Shown here: piece by piece, positions 12,307-22,794 of the stretch
Layout: every line of letters begins with the position of its first letter
Numbering within the stretch: position 1 is the first letter of the stretch
Source of the DNA: Ichthyophis bannanicus
Taxonomy: Eukaryota; Chordata; Amphibia; Gymnophiona; Ichthyophiidae
Direction of reading: 5' to 3'
NCBI GenBank assembly: GCA_033557465.1
Contig: CM066033.1
Span: 381,555,289-381,619,288, forward strand
DNA: 64,000 nucleotides
Notes under the pieces: model-generated
Told to the model about the DNA's origin: nothing
What the model saw: only the letters and a program-made list of their open reading frames with translations
Databases searched by the model: none
Program-made: the position numbers and the translations under genes

Positions 12307-12425
12307 ATCAACTCCTACCCACCATCCCTGGTAGGATGCCAGAGATCCATGGGGGGAAGTGGAGTCCTTTCACAGGGGCATACGACTTCTGGGGCCTTCT
12401 CCCTGGCACCTGCAGCTAGGGAGTC

Positions 12426-12510
12426 CCCATATGTGAAGACTACATTCCTGCTTGTTCCTGGAGATAGCATAGTTACTCACCTGTAACAGGTGATCTCCGG
12501 GAACAGCAGG
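12426..12510 (+). repeat. ICR of element B, truncated
   Basis: Bases 12426-12466 are the reverse complement of the left end; 12467-12510 begin the reverse complement of the right end, with CACCTGTAACAGGTG at about 12479-12493. Homology with C stops at GAACAGCAGG and L1 sequence follows, so the right repeat is missing. Confidence 0.8.
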
Positions 12511-13304
12511 AGCAAAGGAGAGGCTTCCCTTTCCTGCTTCTGGGTGGCATGCCCGGCTTTGGAGGTTATTGGATGAGGTGGCTTGGTGGGAGATTCATAA
12601 GGGGGTATATAAATGCCTCCTTGTTACTTCTTGGCGGCAGACCCAATTGCAGCTCATTCAGAGCATGTCACCCCCAGCAACTTGAGAAGGCTAGGCAGAG
12701 AGGGAATGGGAATGTGTGTGTGTGTGGGGGGGGGGGGGGGTCGGGTCTTTTTATAAGTGGTGAGAATGCCCTGTGGCTCAGGAATACTGGACCAAGATTA
12801 GCCAGGAAGTAGAATTGCTAACGTTAGTGGGGGTGGTGCTGGATCCCCTGGAATTATTGCTGGCATTAGGGAAGCAGGAAAATAGTGAGGGGAGGCTAAA
12901 AGGGATGGTTGAGGGCTAAACCTCTACTGGTAGCCCAGGTTGCACTGGTATGGCATTGGAAAGACCCAAGAGGGCCCCTCAGTGAATGACTGGTGGGTTT
13001 AGGTGGGGGAGGCCATGCAGTTTGACAAGATAACCTGTTGGTTACAAGGGAAGGATTGGAAGTGGGAGGAGAAATGGGTGTGGAGGAGGCAGGCTGAGGA
13101 GGAGAGAGATGGAGTGGGGGGATTGGTAGTTTGGTGGGGAGGTATAGGGAGAGGTCAACTGATTAGCACTGTATGACTGAGGACATCTGTGGGTATGGAT
13201 AATCCTTTTTTGAGCACTATAGAGCATTGTAGTACATTATTTTCTGTTGAACTAGGTTTTATGTTGTATTGCATCATGTTCTGTTTACTTTTATGTAATA
13301 TGAT
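12511..13304 (+). pseudogene. L1 ORF2 C-terminal remnant and 3' tail
   Basis: In shifted frames this gives an ECPVAQEYWTKISQEV block near 12767, the usual L1 pattern of a CP pair followed by W, then LDPLELLLALGKQ near 12841 and a WHWKDP-like block near 12953 (usual HWK of L1 C-termini). A 14-G run lies at about 12727-12740. The end is AT-rich 3' UTR-like. It is the probable continuation of the L1 interrupted at 6895. Confidence 0.65.
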
Positions 13305-13706
13305 TATCTCCAGGAACAAGCAGGAATGTAGTCTTCACATATGGGTATCGTCGGTACCGACGGAGTCTGCGCGGGAACGCTCCCCAGCGTCGAATTAGAA
13401 AACGTTTGGGAGCATCCCACAGCGCCTGCGTGCTGCCTTCCCGCCTTTCCCAACTGCCTCTCTCCAGTTCTTCATTTTCCGCAGAGCCAGCAGGTTGTTT
13501 TTCCTGTCACCGCAGAAATTATCCCATCTTTTTCATTCTTTTTTGTGGTAGCGTCTGCCTTCCTCGACGCTATACCAGTACCACCGGTTCGTTCTTTCTT
13601 AAAAAATAAAATATATATTTTGTAATCTTTTTCTGGACTTTCCAGTCTTTTTTTCTGTCAGTTGCCACGTGCCATTTTGGGCACTAGGCCCAACTTTTCC
13701 TTCAGA

Positions 13707-15531
13707 ATGGAAAAACCCGCCTTGGGTTTTAAGTGTTCCAAGTGTGGTGGTACCATCTCCGTCACCGACACTCATGAGTGGTGCCTTAAATGTTTAGGTC
13801 CTGAATACTCCATTTCGGAGTGTTGCCTGTGGGATGATTTCGAAGAGGGGTCGGCAAAACCGAGCTGCTAAGCTTAGCACCCTTTTTTCCCTCCGATGCA
13901 GCATCCGTGGCATCGACGTCTTCCAGGGCTTCGTCTTCCTCCCATGGATCTCAGGTAACCAAACATAAATCTGGCTGGTCCTCAAAGGGTAGATCTCCTT
14001 CCAAGCATCGAGATGCCTCTGGCGTTGCCCTTGAGGGACTTGTACCGGCAAAATTTCCCCAGCGGGAGGCTTTGGCTTCCAAAGCACTATCGGGGCTCCA
14101 GGATGTTCTCGAGGCCTCAACCTCGGCAGAACTAGTGGTGCCATGCTCTGGGGTACTGGCTGCTTTGTCCGGTACCCGATAACCAGGCATCGTCAGCATC
14201 AATAGACCAGAGGTTCTTGGCTATTGAATGCAGTCTGGCGGCTCTCCTTGCGGCTTTGGTGCCTTCGAGACCACTTCAGATGGTTCAACCAGTATCGACG
14301 CCAGTTCCAGCACTGCTATCTACACCGGTTCAGACAGCATCAACATTGGCGACTGTTTCCTCTGGTATTGACAGGCCGGTACCAGACCCCTCTGGTACCG
14401 ACTTCAATCGGTACCGGTATCGTGCTTTGCAAGAGCATCTGGACAGGAGATATTTTGAATCCTCCGATGAGTCTGAGGATTCTGACAGCTCTGTCAGTAC
14501 CGGAGTACTTCTCTCTGAGGAGCCTTCCTCTCCTAAACGTAGGATGTCTCCTCCAGAGGATATATCCTTTCAGGATTTCATTCGGGATGTGGCTAGAGGT
14601 CTCTCCATCACAGTGGCTCCTGAAACAGAGCCCAGAGCAAAGGAATTTGAGATTTTACAATATCCTAAAGCTCCCAAGGAGGCAGCTACTGTGCCTATTC
14701 ATGAGATCTTGCATGATCTCATGCTAAGAATGTGGGAAACGCCTCTTACCACCTCTCCTCATTCTCGTAGGCTTGATACCATGTATTGAGTACCTCCTTG
14801 TCCTGGATTTCAAAAAACCCAGTTACCACACCACTCTATGGTAGTGGAATCCAGCTATGAGAAGGATCAAGAATGCAAAAAGACATGCATCTAATCTGCC
14901 AGGATGTGAATGTAGGACTCTTGATGACTTTGGCGTTGAATCTTCCAGGCCTCTATGCTTTCTGCCAGGATTAGTTCCTACATTTTATATATGGGAATGT
15001 TCCTTAAGGAGGTTACAGGAGATCTAGAGCTTGTGAGCCCTCTCCTTCCTGATAAGAGACAAGATTCTTACACTTGTCAAACATGCCCAAGATGTTTCCA
15101 AGTTTGTTAATCGTGCAGCTTTTGACTGCTTTGAGTGCATAAGCAGAACCTCTGCCATTGCCATAGGTGCTCGTAGGATTGCCTGGCTCCAGGCATCTGA
15201 CTTAGAACTCTGGGTACAGGACAAACTGGGGAATATCCCTTGCACAGGCGAAAATCTCTTTGGCAAAAATTGGCAAGAGAAAGCTAATAAGCTGGATGCT
15301 GATAACACCACTTTGGATAGACTATCCAAGGCTACAGCTGATCCTGCAAGGAGAAAATCCTACAAGAAACCATTCTTCTCTAAAAAGAAGAGGTTTTACC
15401 CCTCCTATATCCAGCAGGGGCATTCTGCAGGTCAGTCTGCCCGAAAGGGACAGCAGCCACCAAAACAAAGAAAAGCAGTGTCTGCTAAGCCTCAACCGGC
15501 CCATCAGACTCAGCCTTCACAGGGGCTTTGA
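13707..15531 (+). pseudogene. DIRS gag of element C
   Basis: The ATG at 13707 opens a Cys/His motif: CSKCGG, then HEWCLKCLG and a CCLWDDFEE end. The frame shifts after 13871. SSRASSSSHGSQ follows at about 13916, and a long open stretch 14217-14789 contains NRYRYRALQEHLDRRYFESS, SPPEDISFQDFIRDVARGLS and a PIHEILHDLMLRMWETPL block. It ends at a stop that replaces Arg found in B. The C-terminal part (CISRTSAIAIGARRIAWLQ, then Lys-rich SARKGQQPPKQRKA) reaches a stop at 15529-15531. Apart from frameshifts the length resembles an intact gag of about 600 codons. Confidence 0.85.
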
Positions 15532-17300
15532 CTCCCATCTAGAGAACTTGGCCTTCGTGGCCCTCAACGGGCCAGAGCCCTCAACCATTCCAGGAAGGAT
15601 ATCATTTTGCCCCCAGATGGGAACTGATAACAGAAGAATGGACTCTCTCCATTGTAAAGGAGGGGTACAAGCTTCATTTCCTCAACATGCCCCCTCCTTC
15701 AGTTGTAAAACGGTTCAATTCTCAGACTTCACTCGAAAATCAGTTGGGTCAAGAGGTCAATTTACTTCTTGCCCACAGGGCAATAGAAGACGTACCCATT
15801 TCCCAACAGGGTACAGGGTTTTACTCCCCTTATTTCCTTATTCTAGTAATCAGGGGGACACAGACCCATTTTAGACCTCAGAGACTTGAACAAATTTCTG
15901 TTCAAGGAGAAGTGCAAGATGATTTCTCTAGGAACTCTTCTGCCATACCATCAGAGTCAGGATTGGCTTTGTTCTCTAGATCTCAAGGATGCGTACACCC
16001 ATGTTCTCATCCGTCCAACTCACTGAAGATTCCTTCGGTTTCTATTTTAGGGGAAGCACTACCAGTACAGGGTTCTTCCTTTTGGCCTGGCCTCAGCACC
16101 AAGGGTGTTTACGAAATGCATGGCTGTAGTGGCAGCATTTCTTCGCACTCTAGGAATATTCGTCTTCCCCTACTTAGACGACTGGCTCATTTGAGCCCCA
16201 TCAGAGTCAGAGGCCAGAATTTCCCTATCTTGCACAATGCGTATACTTCAGTATTTGGGCCTGGTCATAAACATCCCAAAATCCAACCTAACTCCCACTC
16301 AATCTCTAGAGTTTATAGGAGCTATGCTGGATACCAGGAAAGCAAGGGCCTATCTTCCACAGCTCTGCTGCCTTCGCATTGTGCAGTTAGCTTCCCAAGC
16401 AGTGTTAAAAACTCATCTCACTGCTCAGGAAATGTTACAATTGCTAGGCCACATGGCATCTACCGTGCATGTGGTTCCTTATGCTTGCCTCCATATGAGA
16501 GCAGCCCAATTAACTCTATCCACTCAGTGGACTCGAGCATCAGGCTGCCTATCAGACAAAATAGCAAACTCAAGTCGCCTTATTCTGTCCCTACAATGGT
16601 GTCAGTCAACCCAAAACCTGTTGGTGGGGTCCCCTTTCCAACAGCCCCCACCCCAGGCCACTCTAACAGACGCCTCAAAGGTGGGTTGGGGAGCTCACCT
16701 GCAAGATCTCTCTACCCAAGGCACCTGGACTCCACAGGAGACCCATCTACACATCAGTCTATTGGAGCTCAGAGCAATCTTGCTTGCTCTTTGAGTGTTC
16801 CAGCTGAGCTACAAGACGGTCCTAATTCAGACAGATAATCAAGTAGCTATGTTCTGTCTGAACAAGCAGGGAGGAACAGGCTCTCTGTCGCTTTGTAACA
16901 AAGCTTTGCAACTATGGAACCTCACCAGAGAGCATCAGATTCATCTCCTTGCAGTGTATCTGCCAGGCATTCAAAACTCCTGGGCAGTCAGTCGAGTTCT
17001 CCTTCTGCACGAGTGGTCTCTTTGTGCAGACCAGGTAGCAAACATTTTTCAAATTTGGGGAACTCCGGACATAGACCTCTTTGCAAGTCCGTTAAATGCC
17101 AAACTTCCCCAGTTCTTTTCCAGAATCCCAGCTCAGGGTTCTCAGGCCAGGGATGCTTTCCTCCTCCATTGGGGTCAGGACTTCCTATATGCATTTCCAC
17201 ACATTCCCCTAATTCCCAAAACCCTATTCAAGCTTCAGAGAGACACAAGCCATATGATTCTCATAGCTCCACATTGACCACAGCAGGTGTGGTACCCTCT
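15510..17300 (+). pseudogene. DIRS pol of element C: RT, RNase H, methyltransferase-like tail
   Basis: From about 15860 to 17277 one frame stays readable apart from stops near 16024, 16192, 16792 and 17275. RT shows LCSLDLKDAYTHVLI near 15967 and an intact YLDDWLI at 16171-16191. The connection LQYLGLVINIPKSNLTPT follows. RNase H has the Asp block LTDASKVGWGAHL near 16663, a Glu in ISLLELRAILLAL near 16757 and the Asp block QTDNQVAMFCLNKQGG near 16828. The tail has TPDIDLFASPLNAKLPQF near 17062 and YAFPHIPLIPKTL near 17190, the methyltransferase-like region of the class. It overlaps the end of gag in a different frame. Confidence 0.87.
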
Positions 17301-17399
17301 GCTCCTACATCTCTCTCAAGCTTCATCTCTGGAGTTAGGATCTGCTCCAGATCTCCTGTCTCAGGAGGATGGGATGTTGTGGCATCCCGATCCCCACTC

Positions 17400-18461
17400 T
17401 CTGCATCTCAGGGCCTGGTTGCTGAGGGTCTAGACCTTCATGGTCTTAACCTGTCTGAACAAGTGAAGGATATCCTTTATGCTTCTAGAAAGCCTTCCAC
17501 AAGACTCTCTTATGCTTTCAAGTGGAAAAGGTTTTCCATATGGTGGTTGCAGAAGGGTCTTGACCCCCTGGCGATACCTCTGGAATCATCATTGGAGTAT
17601 TTCCTTCATTTATCTAATGCAGGGCTTAAGACTAACTCATAAGAGTCCATTTCAGTGCTATTTCAGCTTCTTTCAAGCCTTTAGACAACCTATTTCCTCT
17701 CATCCCCTCATAGTGAGATTTATGAGGGTCCTCCTTCTAACTAAGCCTCCCATTAGGCCACCACCGGTATTATGGGACCTAAATCTGGTTCTTGGACAGC
17801 TCATGAAGCTGCCTTTTGAACATCTAGCTACTACCTCCTTGAAATTCCTTTCCTGGAAGGTTGTCTTTCTCATTGCAAATACATCAGCACGTCACATCAG
17901 TGAAATGCAAGCATTAGTGGCTGATCCTCCTTATGAGGTTCCATCATGATAAGGTAGTCCTTAGGACTCATCCACACTTTATGCCAAAGGTGGTCTCACC
18001 TTTTCATTTAAACCAAGCAGTTTACCTGCCTGTATTTTTTCCAAGGCCTCATGTTTCCAATGCAGAAAGGAATCTTCATACTTTGGACTGTAAAAGAGCA
18101 CTTGCTTTTTACTTATAAAGGACACAGCAACATAGAAAGTCCTCTCAACTTTGTTGCTTTTGATCCTTCTCATTTGGGACTTCTAGTCTACAAGAGAACA
18201 TTGTCCAATTGGATTGCACAGTGTATTTCTTTTACCTATCAGAGTAAAAACCTTTTCCTTTAAGGCTATGTCACAGCTCACAATGTGAGAGCCATGGCAG
18301 CCTCCATGGCTCATCTATACTCTGTGTTTATTGATGACATCTGTCGAGCAGCTACTTGGGCCTCAGTTCATATCTTCACAGCCCATTACTGCTTAGACAA
18401 GGAGTCCCGCCGGGATGCCATGTTTGGTCAGGCTGTTCTACGACACCTGTTTCATACTTAA
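17400..18461 (+). pseudogene. Tyrosine recombinase of element C
   Basis: The N-terminal start LSEQVKDILYASRKPSTRLS lies at about 17450-17510. The frame shifts after about 17643. The first catalytic block reads TSARHISEMQAL near 17881: the key Arg (CGC in B) is His (CAC), a single CpG transition. The lost frame is picked up again for HNVRAMAAS near 18280 and TAHYCLD near 18380, so His, second Arg and Tyr are kept. The stop at 18459-18461 coincides with B. Defective by frameshifts and by the catalytic substitution. Confidence 0.82.
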
Positions 18462-18578
18462 TCAACTCCTACCCACCATTCCCTGTAGGATGCCAGAGAT
18501 CCATGGGGGGAAGTGGAGCCCTTTCACAGGGGCACACAACTTCTGGGGTCTCTCCCTGGCATCTGTAGCTAGGGAGTC

Positions 18579-18948
18579 CCCATATGTGAAGACTACATTC
18601 CTGCTTGTTCCTGGGGATAGCATAGTTACTCACCTGTAACAGGTGATCTCGAGGAACAGCAGGAATTTAGTCTTCACAACCCACCCACCTCACCTAGGAG
18701 TTGTGTATCTTTTCTTTTGTTTCCCCCTCTCTCTCACTGTCTCACTTTAAAACTCAACTGGAGAGCAGCAGTTGGGAAAGGTAGGTGGGAAGGCAGCACG
18801 CAGGTGCTGTGGGATGCTCCCAAAAGCTTTCTAATTGGACGCTGGGGAGCGTTCCCACACAGGCTCTGTCAGTACTGACAGTACCCATATATGAAGACTA
18901 AATTCTTGCTGTTCCCGGAGATCACCTGTTACAGGTGAGTAACTATGC
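18579..18948 (+). repeat. ICR and right inverted terminal repeat of C
   Basis: Bases 18579-18619 are the complement of the left end (CCCATATGTGAAGACTACAT start) and 18620-18680 the complement of the right end, meeting at 18619/18620. CACCTGTAACAGGTG lies at about 18631-18645 and its partner CACCTGTTACAGGTG at about 18923-18937. The right repeat (18680-18948) is complementary to the first roughly 250 bases of the element. Confidence 0.9.
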
Positions 18949-19339
18949 TTTCTCCAGGAAGAAACAGGAAGTCAGCCCTCACTTATGGGTGACGTCGGCA
19001 CCGACGGAGCCCGTGTTGAGCAATTCCCCAGCTTTCAAAGAAAGCCTTTGGGATTGCTGCCATGCATGCATGATCCTCTTCCCACCCAAAGGTGCCATCT
19101 TGCTCATTCTGCCTTTTTCCGCAGAGCCCTTCAGACGCACGTCCTTGTCCCTCAAAGTGTTCGTTTTTCATCCTTCTGGCCTGTGTGTTTTCCGGTTAGC
19201 ATCGGCCCTCTCCCATCCTTCCCCGCTCTCCTTTACTTTTGACCGAGGGGATGTCGTTTTGCTAAAATCTTATTTTTTTTGTGGGCTTCCTGCCCTTTTC
19301 CTCAACCGCTGGCCTCATGGGTCTTCGACCTAGCCCTGG

Positions 19340-20324
19340 GCTCTTTTTGCCCCAGTGGCCACAGGTTTTAAAAAATGCGACACATGCTCCAAACATGTGT
19401 CGCTCATGGACACCCATGACTGCTGTCTCCGGTGTCTGGGGGCCGACCATAACCCGGAGCTCTGCTCTTTGCAAGAAAATGTCCTCCAAGGCCCTGCTAT
19501 TTTGTAAGCAGAAGTCCAATGACATTTTGTGTAAAGTTGCCCCAGAATCCCCGGTGGCACCCTCGTCATCCCTCCGCTGGTGGGATCCCCTGCTTTGCCC
19601 CCACGTTCAAGGCGGCACTCTGATTAGGGGTCCCCTGAGGCAGAGAGGTGCAAGAAGACTACCTTGAAGTTGCTGTCATGGGCTTCAGACAAGCACGAGC
19701 ACTCCCATGCTCACTCAGCCCTCCCCGGCATTCCCGAGAGTCGGACATGGAGTGGCCTCAAAGGTACCTCATACAGACACAAAGGCCTCTGCCAATGGCA
19801 CTCAGTCTCCTGAGGGTTGTCCCGGTGAGGACCCCCCTCTCCTCATCTACACCTGACCCGGTAACCCCGGTGTCAGCAGTGCAGGGACTCATGCCCGCAT
19901 GGGAGTCCTGCATGCTGGCACTAGAGCACAGTGTTTCTGCCTTCTTAGCTGCCCAGCAGGCGCTCGTGCCGAGCATGGCTGCTGCACACATTTCTAGACC
20001 TCAGTTCCCTCGAGAGGGGTACCTAAACCTGCCCTGGAAACCCCCAAGAGCCGTGGGCCTCGAGGGTCCTAGGCGTTGGTCTCTCACCTTCCCGTTCCTC
20101 GGGAGTGAGATCCTCCAAGGCCTCTGGTTCCAAGCAGGCCTCGGCCTCCGGTCAGGGTGACCAGCCCAAATCGGACTCCTCCTTGGACCTCTCGGGCTGG
20201 GAGTCAGACGGGGACACCTCCCCAGAGACCCTTGCCCACAAGGACCTCCCTTCAGACCAGTCTCCGCTCACCTTTCAGAGGGATTTGCTGCCTGAGGACA
20301 CATCCTGGTGTTTGTACGGGACAT
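19340..20324 (+). pseudogene. DIRS gag N-terminal half, element D
   Basis: The zinc-like block reads FKKCDTCSKHVSLMDTHDCC then LRCLGADHNPELC from about 19368, with CxxC, His-x-Cys-Cys, CLG and His-x4-Cys spacing as in F. A Lys/Ser-rich and acidic middle region follows (SDSSLDLSGWESDGD near 20170; LLPEDTS near 20287). It ends at the SINE, with the sequence ACATGG repeated on both sides of the insertion. Frames change at least twice. Confidence 0.72.
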
Positions 20325-20607
20325 GGGAGGAGTGGCCTAGTGGTTGGGGCAAGGTACTACAGGCCGGAAGGTCGGTGGTTCAAATCCCACTAGAGGACAG
20401 CAACCTTGGGCCGGAAGGACTGGGGTTTCTAGTCCCGCAGGTGCTCCTTGTGGTCTTGTGCAAGCCACTTAACCCTCCATTGCCCATGTTCCCTATAAGT
20501 ATTAGTGTATGTGTCTCATATCCCCTCGTGTTAAATGTATCCCCCAACCGCTTTGACCCGGTGAAAAGTGGGATATAAATGCAGCTAAATAAATAAAATA
20601 AATAAAC
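20325..20607 (+). mobile_element. tRNA-headed SINE, second copy
   Basis: Same family as 7438-7737. The A-box-like segment is TGGCCTAGTGGTTGG, the B-box GGTTCAAATCC lies at 20377-20387, the MIR-like core is CTTGTGCAAGCCACTTAACC, and the tail is AAATAAATAAAATAAATAAA. Flanking ACATGG repeats are consistent with a short target-site duplication. Confidence 0.87.
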
Positions 20608-21668
20608 ATGGCGCGAGCCCTCAACCTTGCAACGCAGGCTGCTGATGAGCCGCAGGCTGAGGAACTCGACATCTTACAGCAGCTGAACCAGGTTTGCTTA
20701 GCCCCGCTGCACCTCCTGGGGGAGGTCGAAGAGGTCCTCCTCACCTCGAGAAAGGACTCGATGAGACGGGTCTATGCCTTTAAGTGCTCCAAGCTCCAGA
20801 TCAACCCATTTTCTTGTTCTACCAGGTGGGTCCTCCAGTACCCCCTCTACGTCTCAAAAGAGGGGCTGAAGTCCAACTTGATGCACCACCTCCCCATCGA
20901 GGGTAAATGCCTTTCGGGGCAGCACCTGGTCTCCCGCGTCATGCGGGGCCTCTTATTTTCCAAGGCCCCCATCCGGCCACCACCAGCGGAGTGGGACCTG
21001 AACATCATGCTGATGCAGCTTACACAATCACCCTTCAAGCCGATGGTGACATGCTTGCTTTGGCACCTCTCTTGGAAGGTAGTCTTCCTGGTGGCTCTGA
21101 TCCTGGCTCAGAGAGTCGGCGAACTCCAGGCCCTCATGGCTGAGGCTCCCTACAGCAGGTTCTTTCGGAACAGGGTGGTCTTCCGTACCCACCCCAAGTT
21201 CCTATCAAAGGTGGTCTCAGACTTTCATCTCAATCAGGAGATAGTCTTGCCAACCACCTTCCTGAGACTGTATGCCAACCAGGCATTGGCGGTATTACAT
21301 ACACTCGACTGCAAGAGGGCTCTTGCCTTCTACCTGCAGCGTACCCAGGTTCATCGCATGTCTGTTGCCTATGATCCCAATCGCCTGGGGCAGGCAGTCG
21401 CCAAACGCACCATCTCTGGGTGGCAGACTGCATTGCCTTCGCTCAGGCAAAGGCTGGAGCCCCACTGGATTGCCGAGTCATTGCGCACGGTGTCCGGGCC
21501 AAGGCAGCTTCGGTGGCTTTGCTTTACTCTGTGCCTCTGACGGACATCTGCCGGGCTGTGACCTGGTCTTCAGCGAATACCTTCGCTTCGCACTACTGCC
21601 TGGAGAGGAAGTCCTGTCGGGACAGCGCCTTCGGCCAGTCTGTACTCCATAATCTGTTCGGGGTATAA
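20608..21668 (+). pseudogene. Fused gag fragment-tyrosine recombinase, element D
   Basis: A 310-codon open frame (20608-21540) starts with a gag fragment (MARALNLATQ...EELDILQQ) and runs directly into the YR start CLAPLHLLGEVEEVLLTSRK near 20696. It has YAFKCSKLQINPFSCS, PPPAEWDLNIMLMQL, the catalytic Arg block AQRVGELQALMAE near 21105 and SDFHLNQEIVLP. A small deletion at about 21420 shifts the frame; the other frame (21420-21668) supplies HGVRAKAAS and the Tyr block FASHYCLE. All four catalytic positions are retained and only one frameshift separates them. This is the most intact YR in the window. Confidence 0.82.
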
Positions 21669-21819
21669 GCAACTCCTGCCCTCTGACCCTTCTCAGCAGC
21701 TACCCAGGGATTTGTCCCAGGGACCTGAGGATTCTGGCTCCTCCGGGCACCGGCTTCTGCTCACGACCTCGCAGATGCGTTTTTTGGTTACAGGTTTGGT
21801 AGCCTGTACCTGGGGAGTC

Positions 21820-22135
21820 CCATAAGTGAGGATTGACTTCCTGCTTGTTTCTGGAGAAAGCGTAGTTGCTCACCTGTAACAGGTGTTCTCCAGGGACAGC
21901 AGGAACCGTCCTCACTACCCCCCCCCCCCCACCTCCCCTGAAGAGTTGCTATTTTTGTTATTCCCTTGCCGCCTTTGGGCAGGAAGAGGACCACGCATAT
22001 GTGGCAGCAATCCCAAAGGCTTTCTTTGAAAGCTGGGGAATTGCTATGCATGGGCTCAGTTGGTGCCGACATCCGTAAGTGAGGACTGATTCCTGCTGTC
22101 CCTGAAGAACACTTGTTACAGGTGAGTAATTACTC
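21820..22135 (+). repeat. ICR and right inverted terminal repeat of D
   Basis: The ICR halves meet at 21859/21860 (GGAGAAA next to GCGTAG). CACCTGTAACAGGTG lies at about 21871-21885. A 13-C run at 21918-21930 interrupts the spacer. The right end, near 22110-22135, carries a decayed palindrome (CACTTGTTACAGGTG) followed by AGTAATTACTC. Confidence 0.85.
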
Positions 22136-22369
22136 TATATACTGTAGAGTTTAATTTGCTGTACTTTTTCGAGATGGATAATGAGTGCGACACAGGCATG
22201 GGTGATGGACATGTGGAGATTTTGAGGATGAGCTGGAGCTATTGCACTGGGCCTCAAAGGTGGGGGGGTGCTGCCGGGAAGTATATGTTAGGGGTTTAAG
22301 TATCGTTTATATGCTTTGGTCCACTCTGTCAAACCATTCTTTTACAATCAATAAAAAGAATTCTCCCAT
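22136..22369. other. LINE 3' UTR-like stretch, no gene
   Basis: AT-rich sequence ending in CAATAAAAAGAATT, which resembles a LINE 3' end with a poly(A)-signal-like hexamer. It might be the far end of the L1 interrupted at 13305, but the match is too weak to claim. Nothing coding is seen. Confidence 0.35.
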
Positions 22370-22794
22370 TCCCCCCTCCAAAAACAAGCTTTCACTAGAT
22401 CCTACCTAGCTTTCCAGTTATCAGACTTTCTCCAGGAACAAGCAGGAATGTAGTCTTCACATATGGGTGATGTCAGTACTGATGAAACCTGCATGGGAAC
22501 GCTCCTCAGCATCCAATAGGAAAGCTTTTGGGAGCACTCCACTGTGCCTGCATGACTGCCTTCCAGTTTTACCAGCTCCCTCACCTCAGTTTTGTTTTTC
22601 GCAGAGCCAGCAGGAAGCAAATCTTGTCACCGCAGAAAACGTTTTTGTGGATAGTTCCTCTGCCTTCCCGTCATCTCCAATCCCATAGACATTGTCGGTT
22701 CCTTTATTTTTTTCTTTTATCTAAAAAAAAAAAAAAAAGGCATGTCGATACTCTTTTAGGCCTTAAGCCTACCATAGCCTTCCCACCTGTTGAA

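Larger units (their letters stand above)
6895..12510 (+). mobile_element. DIRS1-like element B (family 2), right end missing
   Basis: The left end TATCTCCAGGAACAAGCAGG starts at 6895 and matches C, E and J. The order is left repeat, gag, pol, YR, then an ICR that stops abruptly about 44 bases after its centre, at about 12510, where L1 sequence resumes. The 300-plus bases of right terminal repeat present in sibling C are absent, so the right end was lost on insertion or by later deletion. A SINE sits in gag. B is very similar to C throughout by eye. No target-site duplication is apparent. Confidence 0.85.
2951..13304 (+). mobile_element. L1-clade LINE, split by DIRS element B
   Basis: The left part (2951-6894) holds a 5' leader, ORF1 and ORF2 up to just past the RT domain. 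The right part (about 12511-13304) holds the C-terminal end of ORF2 and a 3' tail. Element B sits between them. Order and orientation are consistent with one LINE interrupted by B, although about 0.5 kb of ORF2 expected between the two halves is not seen, so the insertion may have been accompanied by deletion. Element C begins right after the tail. The copy carries many stops and frameshifts. Confidence 0.7.
13305..18948 (+). mobile_element. DIRS1-like element C (family 2), full length
   Basis: This is the best-preserved full-length copy, 5,644 bases. The left end starts at 13305 (TATCTCCAGG) and the right end closes at 18948 (AACTATGC), both defined by matching the two halves of its own ICR. 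All parts are present in order: left repeat, gag, pol with only a few in-frame stops, YR, ICR, right repeat. Its last base touches the first base of element D with no spacer. No target duplication is visible. Confidence 0.9.
18949..22135 (+). mobile_element. DIRS1-like element D (family 1), internally deleted
   Basis: The left end TTTCTCCAGGAAGAAACAGG starts at 18949, directly after the last base of C. Both terminal repeats and the ICR are present, but the C-terminal half of gag and all of RT/RNase H are missing: the gag N-terminal half passes straight into the YR. A SINE is inserted in gag. Excluding the SINE the element is about 2.9 kb, roughly half of F. It would be non-autonomous for reverse transcription. 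Confidence 0.88.

Noticed and set aside
7438..20390. tRNA genes suggested by A-box and B-box sequences
   Set aside because: They head SINEs with an L2/MIR-like tail and lack a full cloverleaf with acceptor pairing; treated as SINE promoters.
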